From NCBI GenBank assembly GCA_017301975.1, contig JAFLEI010000044.1, forward strand, positions 1 to 49,490: a DNA stretch of 49,490 nucleotides, written 5' to 3'. Position 1 is the stretch's first letter; each line of letters begins with the position of its first letter. Of this stretch, positions 8,652-16,753 are shown one piece after another. The notes beneath the pieces are model-generated. The model was not told the DNA's origin. It worked only from the letters and a program-made list of their open reading frames with translations, and made no database searches. A program made the position numbers and the translations under genes. This DNA is from Verrucomicrobiota bacterium (lineage in GTDB: Bacteria > Verrucomicrobiota > Verrucomicrobiia > Verrucomicrobiales > Verrucomicrobiaceae).

Positions 8652-10223
8652 ATGAAGCCCTACTACATCACCACCGCCATTGATTACACCAACGCGCCGC
8701 CGCACATCGGCCACGCTTATGAGAAGGTGCTGGCAGACGTCATGGCCCGCTTTCAGCGGCTGAACGGGCGCGAGGTGTACTTCCTCACCGGCGTGGATCA
8801 GCACGGCCAGAAGGTGCAAAAGAGCGCCGAGAAGGCCGGACAGTCGCCCCAGGAGTTCGTGGATGGCGTCACGCAGCATTTCACCGCGCTTTGGGACAAG
8901 CTGAACGTGCGTTTCGACGGCTGGGCCGCGACCACGGACATCAAACACAAGCGCGTGGTGCAGGCCATGCTGCAAAAGCTGCACGACTGCGGCCAGCTTT
9001 ACAAAAAGAGCTACGCCGGATTCTACTCCGTGCGCCAGGAGCAGTTCCTCACCGACAAAGAACGCGGTCCTGATGGCAGCTTCGGCGAGGAGTGGGGCGA
9101 GGTGGTGGAGCTGCAGGAGGAAAACTGGTACTTCCGCCTCAGCGATCACGTGGAGTGGCTCAAAAACTACATCCGTGGCAATCCCGATTTCATCTACCCG
9201 CCGCACCGTGCCAACGACGTGCTCAACTCCCTCGAAGGCAACGCGCAGGACCTCTGCATCTCGCGCCCGCTGGAGCGCCTGAGCTGGGGCATCCCCCTGC
9301 CCTTTGACGAGAAATTCGTGAACTACGTGTGGTTTGACGCACTGACGAACTACATCAGCTTCGCCGGCTATCTGGCCGATGAAGTGGGCAACGAAGGCAT
9401 GCCCGATTTCAAGAAGCTCTGGCCTGCGGATGCCGAGATCATTGGCAAGGACATCCTGGTGCCCGCGCATGCCGTTTACTGGCCCATCATGCTGCACGCG
9501 CTCGGCTTCCCCGACACGGAAATCCCCAAGCTCATCGTCCACGGCTGGTGGAATGTGAAGGGTGCCAAGATGAGCAAGAGCCTCGGCAACGTGATCGACC
9601 CCAACGTGCTCTCCACCACCTTCACGCCCGACGGCCTGCGCTACTACCTCATGCGCGACATCGCCACCGGCTACGACGCCGACTTCAGCGACGAGCGCAT
9701 CATCATGTCCTACAACAAGGAGCTCGCCGGCGGCCTGGGCAACCTGCTCAACCGCTCCATCAACATGGCGCAGAAGTATCGCGCAGGCCTGCTTACGCCC
9801 GGTGCTTACGATGACGAAATCAATCAGGCCCTGCGCCAGACCGTGGCCGAGGCCCTGCCGCTCTACCTTGAAAAGATGAACGGCTGGGACATCCACGAAG
9901 GCATCGCCGCCGCATGGAAGATCGTCACGCATGCCAATGCGTTTGTGGACAGCACCAAGCCTTTCTCCCTCGCCAAAGACCCAGAGCAGGCCGCCCGCTT
10001 GGACAGCGTGCTCTACCACCTGGCGGAGGCGCTCACGCACGTCACCGTGCTGCTCAACCCCATCATGCCCACCGCCATGGCCACCGCCCGTGCCCAGATC
10101 GGCTGGACGCTGCCGGACGGCTTCAAGGTGAGCGATTTGAAGTGGGGCCTGCTGCCCAGCGGCCACCAGCTCGGCGCTCCCGTTCCATTGTTCCCGCGTC
10201 TGGAGATCGCGGAGGAAAAGTGA
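8652..10223 (+). CDS. metG: Methionyl-tRNA synthetase, short zinc-less form
   Basis: Charges initiator and elongator tRNA-Met. The 523-residue class I synthetase has the HIGH motif as PPHIGHAYEKV near the N-terminus and the KMSKS loop intact in AKMSKSLGNVIDP. The connective peptide carries no CxxC zinc knuckles: where E. coli MetG has them, this protein reads FYSVRQEQFLTDKERGPDG. There is no C-terminal tRNA-binding (EMAP-like) domain. This matches the shorter bacterial MetG group. The anticodon-binding helical domain fills the last 170 or so residues. The start is at the conserved MKPYYITTAIDYTN. The nearest gene upstream ends 82 bases away. Confidence 0.96.
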   Translation: MKPYYITTAIDYTNAPPHIGHAYEKVLADVMARFQRLNGREVYFLTGVDQHGQKVQKSAEKAGQSPQEFVDGVTQHFTALWDKLNVRFDGWAATTDIKHKRVVQAMLQKLHDCGQLYKKSYAGFYSVRQEQFLTDKERGPDGSFGEEWGEVVELQEENWYFRLSDHVEWLKNYIRGNPDFIYPPHRANDVLNSLEGNAQDLCISRPLERLSWGIPLPFDEKFVNYVWFDALTNYISFAGYLADEVGNEGMPDFKKLWPADAEIIGKDILVPAHAVYWPIMLHALGFPDTEIPKLIVHGWWNVKGAKMSKSLGNVIDPNVLSTTFTPDGLRYYLMRDIATGYDADFSDERIIMSYNKELAGGLGNLLNRSINMAQKYRAGLLTPGAYDDEINQALRQTVAEALPLYLEKMNGWDIHEGIAAAWKIVTHANAFVDSTKPFSLAKDPEQAARLDSVLYHLAEALTHVTVLLNPIMPTAMATARAQIGWTLPDGFKVSDLKWGLLPSGHQLGAPVPLFPRLEIAEEK

Positions 10224-10239
10224 GCAAACGCTCCGGCCC

Positions 10240-10430
10240 GTAGGTCGAGTGTGTTTGGCGCGCAGTGCTTTCGCAAGCCCCCCCCAGCTCCCTCCGCCAA
10301 ACCACCCGACTGCGAGGACATTCGCTGGCCGATGTGCTTGCAGTGCGCCCTTCAACGCCAAGGCACTCGCACGCCATTCTTTTTGCCATGCGCTGATGGA
10401 CGGGCGGGCTGTCGCCACGACCATCCTACG
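10240..10430 (+). repeat. Dispersed GTAGG...CCTAC element, copy A
   Basis: About 190 bases starting GTAGGTCGAGTGTGTTTGGC and ending CGCCACGACCATCCTACGA. Inside are the inverted pieces TTTGGCG and CGCCAAA, and the segment GGGCGGGCTGTCGCCACGAC shared with the copies at 42788 and 42955. The copy at 18549 is in the opposite direction. This copy is longer and more diverged. It fills most of the gap between metG and the secretin-like gene. Confidence 0.75.
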
Positions 10431-10497
10431 ATGCCCGGCGTGCCAACACCCCATTCCGGTCTCGACATTGCATCGCCTCATCCCGTAGTTTCGTGGA

Positions 10498-13293
10498 ATG
10501 CAGCGCGCACTCAGCCTCCTCATGCTCCTTGCTCTCGCCTCCGGTCTGGCCCTCGGCGCTGAGCCGGCGAAGATGCAGACGCGCGAGTTCAAGGTCCATC
10601 TCGATCTGCGGGCCATGGCGCGCAGCCTGGCGGCAGCGAAGCCAGCCCCCGGCGTCATGACGGGCGATCCCTTTGGCCCGCCGGCCGCCCCCTCCACGCC
10701 CAGCACCATCCCGCTTGGTCCAGATCCCTTCGCTGGCTCGGAACTGCCGCTGGTTTTGCAGCCTGAAAAGCCGCCGCCGCTTCCCTCCTCGAAGGATCTT
10801 CTGGCCCAGATGGGCATCAGCTTTCCACCGGGTGCCACGTCGTTCTACGATGCCAGCTCCGGCACACTGCGAGTGCATCACACGCCGGAGTCGCTCGATC
10901 TCATCACGGCTCTGGTACAGGGAGCGAATGAACGTCTTCCCTGCGACATCGTTTTTGCCGTCACCGTGGTCGAAGGCCCGACGGAAATCATCCGCCAAGT
11001 CAATGCCGCCACGGCACACGTGGACGACGCCACCGCCGAACTCCGCAAGCTTCTCGATCAGGCAAAACAGCCCGCTTCAAAAGTGCGCGTCGTCAATGAT
11101 GCGTGGGTGGTGGCTCAGTCCGGCACACGCGCCACCACTCAGTCGATGCAGGAGCACGGGCACATCGGAGATCTGACCTTTAACGCGCAGGGCCACGCCT
11201 CCCCCAAGCAGGAAAGGCTGCCGCTGGGCGTGAAGCTCGAACTGGAGCCGCAGCTCAGCGAGGACGGACGCGCCATCACCACCAACCTTGGCCTCACGTT
11301 GAGCCTGGCACCACCTGTGCAGCATCCGCTCAGCATCGCCGATCCCGGCCAAGGAAATACCGCAGATTTTTCCGCGACCGATTTTTTTCATGCTGAGTTC
11401 GCCACGGTGCTTCACCACAGCAGCCGTGGCAGCACCCGGCTGCTCGGAGTGGCCGCCCCTGAGAGCCCCGGCAGCAAAGCCGCTGCCCCTGATGAGCGCC
11501 TGTGGGCCATCTTCGTTACCGCCACCAAGCATGTGCAGGAGCCACTGCCGCATTCCACGCTGAAACCCAGTCCTTCCGCCAAAGCACCGCCCGCAGGCAT
11601 GCAGGCCGCCGTTTTCCAGGTGCCTGAAGGATTGTGGGTGGATGATTATGATTATTACTGGCCGCATCCGCCACGCACGGTGCAGGACATGCTCGAGGCA
11701 CGAGGCCTCGTCTCCGCCAAAGGGGCCAGCGCCGTGCAAAAGGACGGCGTGCTGCAGATCATCAACACGCCGGATAACATCGAGCGCACCGCTCAGGTGG
11801 TGGAAAAGGCGCTGGAAGAAGCCCCCAAGGCCATCGCCTGCACGCTGCACACGGTGCAGGTCCCCGCCGCCTTTTTGCGCGATCTCGCCCACGCCTCCGC
11901 AGGAGCCAGCGACCACGCTGAACAGTGGGCCCAGGTGGAGGCCGCCGTGGCACGTGGCGAGGGACGCTTCATCAATTCCGTCTTCGTCCACGCTCAGTCC
12001 GCAACCAAAGTCAGGCATGTCAGCGCCCGCGAGCACCTGCACCTGGAGGAGTTGGGCCTGAATGCCAAAGGCCGCCCCGTGCCAGGCATCGCCAGTCGCG
12101 AAGTCGGCTCCATTTTCGAGATCGAGCCAACATTGCAACCCGGCAGCCGCAGCCTGCAGGCCCTCGTCTCCTATGAGCTGCATCCTGCTCCGCCGGCGGC
12201 TCATCGGGAGATGTTTCGCGATCCCGCCTCCGGCCTGCGTTTCGACCTCCCGGTCACAGATTTCCACACGACAGGCACCACAACCAGCCTTGTGATCGCG
12301 ACCGGGGGCACACGCCTCCTGAGCCTGCACCACCCCACCGGGCGCGAAGACACCACAGACATGCTGTGGGCCACCTTTTTGAAGTGCGATGTGGTGCCGC
12401 AAGTGCTGCCGTCCAAGGACAGCGCAGTCGCCTCCGCAGAAACCGTCCCCACCGATCCCAAAGCCTGGAAAACCCAGACCTTCCGCGTCCCAACCGATTT
12501 CCTCTCCGTCCCTGACAGCAAGGCTGGCGAAGACAAGTCGAAGCGCACCGCCCAGTCCTTGCTCGAGGCTTCAGGCATTCTGTTTCCTGCGGGAGCTGCG
12601 GCCGTCTATGATCCTCTACACTGTCGCCTGATCGTCAGAAACACTCAGTCCAATCTCGATCTGGTGGAAGCCTACGTCACAGGCCTCGATGGCCCCCGCT
12701 GGCCCAGCACCGTGGCCTACACCGCCCAGATCTTTCAGGGGCCGGGCCCGCTGCTCCGCCAGCTCACCGCCCAGGCTGCCAGCAAGTGCGACCACCGCGC
12801 TGAGCTGGATGCCTTGGAGGCTGCCCTGAAGGCAGGAACTGTGCGGGCGCTCGGCACCTCGCGCATCGAGGCCAGGTTTGGCACCCGGTCCCGCACCACC
12901 CAGGCCCGCCAGCACAGCTCTTTCTGCGGTATCAAGGTGAATGACAAGGGAACCACCGAGATTGACCAGGAGGTCCGCGATGTCGGTCTCACGTTCGAAG
13001 TCGAGCCCTCCATCCGAACCGATGGCCGCGCGATCGAGTCCACCATCGGCCTGGAATTTCACCCCGCCGAGCCGCAGGAGCATCGCGAGCACGTCCTCGA
13101 CTCCCAAGGCCACCCGATGGATCTGCCGCTCACCGATTACCAGGTCTTCCACTTCGCCTCCGGCACCCCCATGGCAAGCGGCACCGCACGCCTCGCCGCC
13201 CTGTGGAAACCCACTGGCAAGCCTGAGTTTGAGGAAAACGACGTCCTGCAGATCCTCTTCATCACCTGCGATTTCCACTTGCTGGAGCCGTAG
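10498..13293 (+). CDS. Exported protein of three tandem secretin-like modules
   Basis: A 931-residue protein with a signal peptide (MQRALSLLMLLALASGLALG, cut before AEP). Three related modules follow, at about residues 25-350, 366-645 and 657-931. Each opens with an 'F-V' strand (TREFKVHLD, AAVFQVPEG, TQTFRVPTD). Each then has a short secretin/TonB N-like domain with a signature of the type GISFPPGATSFYD...LRVHHTPESLDLI. Each closes with a secretin-like strand block ('LEPQLSEDGRAI', 'IEPTLQPGSRSL', 'VEPSIRTDGRAI'), then a G-T-RLL/A strand and a hydrophobic end such as LQILFITCDF. This layout matches secretin-related proteins that I recall as frequent in Verrucomicrobiota. Three full modules in one chain, with no clear membrane-spanning secretin barrel, suggests a periplasmic or surface assembly rather than a pore. 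The function is unknown. Confidence 0.75.
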   Translation: MQRALSLLMLLALASGLALGAEPAKMQTREFKVHLDLRAMARSLAAAKPAPGVMTGDPFGPPAAPSTPSTIPLGPDPFAGSELPLVLQPEKPPPLPSSKDLLAQMGISFPPGATSFYDASSGTLRVHHTPESLDLITALVQGANERLPCDIVFAVTVVEGPTEIIRQVNAATAHVDDATAELRKLLDQAKQPASKVRVVNDAWVVAQSGTRATTQSMQEHGHIGDLTFNAQGHASPKQERLPLGVKLELEPQLSEDGRAITTNLGLTLSLAPPVQHPLSIADPGQGNTADFSATDFFHAEFATVLHHSSRGSTRLLGVAAPESPGSKAAAPDERLWAIFVTATKHVQEPLPHSTLKPSPSAKAPPAGMQAAVFQVPEGLWVDDYDYYWPHPPRTVQDMLEARGLVSAKGASAVQKDGVLQIINTPDNIERTAQVVEKALEEAPKAIACTLHTVQVPAAFLRDLAHASAGASDHAEQWAQVEAAVARGEGRFINSVFVHAQSATKVRHVSAREHLHLEELGLNAKGRPVPGIASREVGSIFEIEPTLQPGSRSLQALVSYELHPAPPAAHREMFRDPASGLRFDLPVTDFHTTGTTTSLVIATGGTRLLSLHHPTGREDTTDMLWATFLKCDVVPQVLPSKDSAVASAETVPTDPKAWKTQTFRVPTDFLSVPDSKAGEDKSKRTAQSLLEASGILFPAGAAAVYDPLHCRLIVRNTQSNLDLVEAYVTGLDGPRWPSTVAYTAQIFQGPGPLLRQLTAQAASKCDHRAELDALEAALKAGTVRALGTSRIEARFGTRSRTTQARQHSSFCGIKVNDKGTTEIDQEVRDVGLTFEVEPSIRTDGRAIESTIGLEFHPAEPQEHREHVLDSQGHPMDLPLTDYQVFHFASGTPMASGTARLAALWKPTGKPEFEENDVLQILFITCDFHLLEP

Positions 13294-13314
13294 CGCCCTG
13301 ACCCATTTGGAGTG

Positions 13315-13334
13315 CGGCACGCGAAGCTGCCGCT
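13315..13334. terminator. Hairpin after the secretin-like gene
   Basis: GCGGCA and TGCCGC pair around an 8-base loop, about 20 bases after the stop codon and followed by TTTCGAG. The flanking TTTGGAGTGCGG resembles the dispersed TTGGACTGCGG motif seen near 43980, so it may be a repeat that also works as a terminator. The rest of 13335-13606 holds no gene. It carries one copy of the TTTTTGCGCCTCTTTCCGGC motif at 13500-13525. Confidence 0.4.
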
Positions 13335-13606
13335 TTCGAGCATCTCCTGACCCGCGTAAACTCACCAGCCTGCGAGGGCCTCCAAGCTCCCGCCCACGCA
13401 CGCTTGGTGGCCATTCGCCGCCTTCATCCGCACGGCGGAAAGCGGTAGCTCCAGTCGTCCCTCCTTGCGCGACCGCAGTCCAAAATCTCCTGCTCTCCGC
13501 CTCTTTTTGCGCCTCTTTCCGGCCATCCACTTCGTATTCCCTTCCGCCACCAGTCTTACCCCTTGCACCCCCCGCCCTTCTGAGTATGACCAGTGGCGAA
13601 ACCTTG

Positions 13607-14773
13607 ATGAAGAAAGCCCTCCTTGCTCTCGAAGATGGCCGAGTGTTTGAAGGCACGGCGTTCGGCGCCGATGCCACCCACTCCGGCGAAATTTGTTTTA
13701 ACACCTCCATGAGCGGATATCAGGAGGTTCTCACCGATCCTTCCTATCGCGGTCAGATCGTGACCATGACGTATCCCATGATCGGGAACTACGGCGTGAA
13801 CCCGCTCGACATGGAAAGCGATGCCCCCCACGTGCGCGGTTTCGTCATCGAAGAACTCTGCGATGTGCCCAGCAACTGGCGCAGCACGCAGAGCCTCGAT
13901 GCCTTTCTCAAGCAGTGGAACATCCCCGGCATCCAAGGCGTGGACACCCGCGCGCTGACCGCCCACCTGCGCACCCGCGGGGCCATGCGCGCCGTCATCA
14001 CCACCGGTGTCACGGCTGAAGAAGCGGTGAAGCAGGCCGCCAGCAGCCCGCTCATGGAAGGCAGCGACTTCGTCAAGGAAGTGACCACCAAGAGCCCCTA
14101 CCTCTGGGATTCTGAGGGAACGGAAAGCGGCGACTGGGACATACCCAGCCCAAGCCAGAATCGCGAACCCGGTGCCGATGGCGTCGTCCGGCACCCCCTG
14201 CCCGAGGCGAAGCACCACATCGTGGCCTATGACTTCGGCGTGAAGCGCAACATCCTGCGCCGCCTGCGCCAGAACGGCTTCCGCGTGGATGTCGTCCCCG
14301 CCACCACCAGCGCCAAGGACGTGCTGGCCAGAAACCCCGACGGTGTCTTCCTTTCCAACGGCCCGGGCGATCCCGCCGCGCTCGACTACATCCACAAGGA
14401 AGTGAAGGAACTCATTGGCAAAACGCCCATCTTCGCCATCTGCCTCGGCCACCAGATTCTCGGCCACGCCTACGGTGGCAAGACCTTCAAGCTCAAGTTC
14501 GGTCATCGCGGCGGCAATCAGCCCGTGAAAGACCTGCGCAATGGCAAGGTGTCCATCACCAGCCAGAACCACGGCTTCGCGATCGATCCCTCCTCCCTGC
14601 CCGGCAACGTCGAGGTCACGCACATCAACCTCAACGACGGCACCGTGGAAGGCATGCGCCACCGCGAGGCCCCCGTGCTCAGCGTCCAATACCACCCCGA
14701 AGCCGCCCCCGGCCCGCATGACGCGAAGTACTTCTTCGCCGAGTTCGCCCGGATGATCGAGACGGGACGGTAG
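13607..14773 (+). CDS. carA: Carbamoyl-phosphate synthase small (glutaminase) chain
   Basis: Hydrolyses glutamine and channels ammonia to CarB for carbamoyl phosphate, feeding pyrimidine and arginine synthesis. The 388-residue protein has the CPSase small-chain N-domain (EDGRVFEGTAFGA, FNTSMSGYQEVLTDPSY, TMTYPMIGNYG). It also has a class I glutamine amidotransferase domain with nucleophile Cys279 in AICLGHQILG and the His363/Glu365 pair in QYHPEAAPGPHD. An in-frame ATG seven codons upstream (13586) is the alternative start. I prefer 13607 because the family begins at KKALLALEDG. carB is not in the window. Neither ATG has a Shine-Dalgarno sequence. A strong terminator follows. Confidence 0.96.
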   Translation: MKKALLALEDGRVFEGTAFGADATHSGEICFNTSMSGYQEVLTDPSYRGQIVTMTYPMIGNYGVNPLDMESDAPHVRGFVIEELCDVPSNWRSTQSLDAFLKQWNIPGIQGVDTRALTAHLRTRGAMRAVITTGVTAEEAVKQAASSPLMEGSDFVKEVTTKSPYLWDSEGTESGDWDIPSPSQNREPGADGVVRHPLPEAKHHIVAYDFGVKRNILRRLRQNGFRVDVVPATTSAKDVLARNPDGVFLSNGPGDPAALDYIHKEVKELIGKTPIFAICLGHQILGHAYGGKTFKLKFGHRGGNQPVKDLRNGKVSITSQNHGFAIDPSSLPGNVEVTHINLNDGTVEGMRHREAPVLSVQYHPEAAPGPHDAKYFFAEFARMIETGR

Positions 14774-14808
14774 AAAGAAGCCCCGTCATCAAGAAAGGTT
14801 CAAAACTT

Positions 14809-14841
14809 ATGCCGCAGCCATCGCGCTGCGGCATTTTTGTT
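14809..14841 (+). terminator. carA: Rho-independent terminator after carA
   Basis: ATGCCGCAGC at 14809-14818 pairs perfectly with GCTGCGGCAT at 14825-14834 around CATCGC, followed by TTTTGTT. It lies 36 bases after the carA stop and is the best terminator in the left half of the window. On the minus strand it would also serve the small gene ending at 14845. Confidence 0.85.
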
Positions 14842-14844
14842 GTC

Positions 14845-15012
14845 TCACTTGTCCTTCAGCCGCTCGATCAAATACGGGGCTACATCCGCATGCTTCACCT
14901 CCGGCGCTCCGGGATAGACCAATTCGCACTCCACTCGGAGGGTGCGGCGGCGCTGCTGCAAACCCACGCCGAAGTTCGCGCTGTGCGCTGTGCTTTCCTG
15001 CGGCTGATCCAT
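14845..15012 (-). CDS. Small unrecognised protein (55 aa) downstream of thyA
   Basis: An ATG frame on the minus strand encodes 55 residues, beginning MDQPQESTAHSANFGVGL and ending APYLIERLKDK. The residue mix looks like real protein: YPGAPEVKHADVAPYLIERL reads as a strand-turn-helix. The frame stays open for 22 codons upstream of the ATG without another start. It could therefore be a short gene or the end of a decayed longer one. It runs in the thyA direction, 116 bases after thyA, and stops just before the shared terminator hairpin. No family is recognised. Confidence 0.4.
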   Translation of the reverse strand: MDQPQESTAHSANFGVGLQQRRRTLRVECELVYPGAPEVKHADVAPYLIERLKDK

Positions 15013-15128
15013 CGCCGGGGGCGTGTTGCAAAAGAGATCAGGCTGATCTCCGGCCCTACCGGCCCCGCCTAGAAAACGCAGCGCATCTGCTGCTCGCGGA
15101 GTGCTGCTACATCAATTCCGCGCGCCTC

Positions 15129-15926
15129 TCAAACTGCGATCTCTGCCTTGATCGCGGGATGGGGATCATACCCTTCCAGCGTGAAGTCTTCGTATTTGAA
15201 GCCGTCGATTTCCTTCACGTCAGGATTCAGCTTCATCACGGGCAGCGGGCGGCATTCGCGGGTGAGCTGGAGTTTGGCCTGGTCGATGTGGTTCTTGTAG
15301 AGGTGCAAATCCCCGAAGGTGTGGACGAACTCGCCGGGCTGGAGATCACAGACCTGGGCGGCCATCATCGTGAGCAGGGCGTAGCTGGCGATGTTGAAGG
15401 GCACGCCAAGAAACAGATCTGCGCTGCGCTGGTAGAGCTGGCAGCTCAGCCGGCCGCGATCGACAAAGAACTGAAACAGGCAGTGGCAGGGGGGCAGCGC
15501 CATCTTGTCAATGTGTGGCACATTCCACGCGCTGACGATGTGACGGCGGCTGTAGGGGTTCGTTTTGATGCCGTGGATGAGACTGGCGATCTGGTCGTGC
15601 GTCTCCGCCTCCGGGGAGCCCTGCCAGCGCCGCCACTGCGCGCCATAGACGGGGCCGAGGTCGCCGTTTTCATCGGCCCACTCGTCCCAGATGGTGACTT
15701 TGTTGTCGCGCAGGTACTTCACGTTGGTGTCCCCTTTCAGGAACCACAGCAGCTCATGAATGATGGAGCGCAGGTGCAGCTTCTTGGTGGTGACGAGCGG
15801 GAAGGTGGTGCTGAGGTCGTAGCGGCTCTGCTCGCCAAACACGGAGTACGCCCCCGTGCCGGTGCGGTCCTCACGGTAGCTTCCGTGTTCGAGCACTTTG
15901 CGCAGCAGGCGGTGGTATTCTTCCAT
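15129..15926 (-). CDS. thyA: Thymidylate synthase
   Basis: Makes dTMP from dUMP with methylene-tetrahydrofolate. The 265-residue protein is almost exactly the length of E. coli ThyA. The catalytic Cys is at about residue 147 in ALPPCHCLFQFFV. The dUMP phosphate-binding arginines appear in REDRTGTG and NPYSRRHI. The QRSADLFLGVPFNIASYALL segment and the FGDLHLYKNH segment are intact, and the chain ends in the usual short hydrophobic tail (AEIAV). The longer open frame upstream of the ATG at 15926 is only read-through. It is divergent from the release-factor-like gene, with a large imperfect hairpin between them. Confidence 0.97.
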   Translation of the reverse strand: MEEYHRLLRKVLEHGSYREDRTGTGAYSVFGEQSRYDLSTTFPLVTTKKLHLRSIIHELLWFLKGDTNVKYLRDNKVTIWDEWADENGDLGPVYGAQWRRWQGSPEAETHDQIASLIHGIKTNPYSRRHIVSAWNVPHIDKMALPPCHCLFQFFVDRGRLSCQLYQRSADLFLGVPFNIASYALLTMMAAQVCDLQPGEFVHTFGDLHLYKNHIDQAKLQLTRECRPLPVMKLNPDVKEIDGFKYEDFTLEGYDPHPAIKAEIAV

Positions 15927-15991
15927 CGCCAAGCCATAGCGGGGCGCGGGAAGGATGCAAAGGTTTCGGAAAGTGGGAATGCCGGAAGGGT

Positions 15992-16088
15992 GGCCGCAAA
16001 GAGGCGCAAAAAAGGCAAAAAGGTGGAGTCGTGGGCACATCAGTCCGTCCCCCCCTTTTTTTGCTCCTTCTTGCGTCGCTTTACGGCC
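15992..16088. repeat. Inverted pair of the GCGCCTCTTTGCGGCC motif
   Basis: The left arm 15992-16026 begins GGCCGCAAAGAGGCGCAAAA. The right arm 16050-16088 ends TTGCGTCGCTTTACGGCC. The arms match imperfectly (about 70% by eye), making a hairpin of about 100 nt between thyA and the release-factor-like gene. Single copies of the same motif lie before carA (13500-13525) and before the BatA-like gene (47312-47347). Confidence 0.55.
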
Positions 16089-16130
16089 ATCCTCAGTTGC
16101 ACCCAGGCTCCCCTGCCCCGATGTTCCACC

Positions 16131-16535
16131 ATGGCCGATCTGCCTGATGACCCCGCGCTGCGCACCCGCATGCAGAAACTCCGCATCCGTGAGGAGGATC
16201 TGGAGGAGTCGTTCATTCGCGGCGGCGGCGCGGGCGGGCAAAAGATCAACAAGACCAGCTCCACCGTGGTGCTGCGCCACATCCCCAGCGGCCTCGAGGT
16301 GCGCTGCCAGCGCGAGCGCTCGCAGTCACAGAACCGTCTGATCGCCCGGCAGGAGCTGTGCGATCGCCTGGAGGCCGCCTTCAAGACGGCGCAGATGGAA
16401 ATCCAGAACGACCGCGAAAAAGTCCGCCGCCAGACCCGCGCCCGCCCAAGAGGCCTGAAGCGCCGCTACGTGGCCGGCAAGCGGCACCGCGCCGGCATCA
16501 AAGAGGGGCGCGGCAAGGTGGGTGGGGAGGATTAA
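16131..16535 (+). CDS. Peptide chain release factor-like protein (GGQ only)
   Basis: A 134-residue protein containing the catalytic RF-1 domain: SFIRGGGAGGQKINKTSST, with the universal GGQ that triggers peptidyl-tRNA hydrolysis, followed by the VVLRHIPSGLEVRCQRERSQ stretch. It lacks the codon-reading domains of RF1/RF2. The tail is very basic (RRQTRARPRGLKRRYVAGKR), as in the ribosome-rescue factors ArfB and its relatives, where a basic tail enters the empty mRNA channel. A rescue role is therefore inferred. Its length is close to that of E. coli ArfB (140). I chose the ATG at 16131 because upstream read-through overlaps thyA on the other strand. It may also be the class annotated simply as 'release factor-like'. 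Confidence 0.88.
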   Translation: MADLPDDPALRTRMQKLRIREEDLEESFIRGGGAGGQKINKTSSTVVLRHIPSGLEVRCQRERSQSQNRLIARQELCDRLEAAFKTAQMEIQNDREKVRRQTRARPRGLKRRYVAGKRHRAGIKEGRGKVGGED

Positions 16536-16552
16536 CGGTCCGAATTTTGCCA

Positions 16553-16622
16553 TTTTCAGTTCTCAGTTCTCAGTTCTCAGTTCTCAGTTCTCAGTTTTCA
16601 GTTTTCAGTTTTCAGTTTTCAG
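16553..16622 (+). repeat. Ten tandem 7-bp units (TTYTCAG)
   Basis: Exactly ten heptamers: one TTTTCAG, five TTCTCAG, then four TTTTCAG. The array runs directly into TTCTTCCATGCCGCAACACC. A related sequence with two heptamers and the same downstream block is at 47208-47285. It lies between the release-factor-like gene and the alcohol dehydrogenase. A unit length of 7 makes it a candidate for copy-number change by slippage. Confidence 0.9.
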
Positions 16623-16753
16623 TTCTTCCATGCCGCAACACCCGGCGATCACGCCATGATCGAGAACGAGGACGAATCTGCGCACTCATTCCGCACTCCT
16701 CATTCGGAACGTCCTTGCCTCCGGCCACACTCGGGGCATGATCCGCGCTCCCC

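Noticed and set aside
8553..10838. 761-codon frame antisense to metG
   Set aside because: It runs through metG, a dispersed repeat and part of the next gene; no recognisable domains.
14809..15072. 87-residue plus-strand frame after carA
   Set aside because: It starts inside the terminator hairpin and is antisense to the better small frame at 14845-15012.
16553..16622. Heptamer array as a CRISPR
   Set aside because: Units are 7 bases and directly adjacent, with no spacers; no cas genes are in the window.
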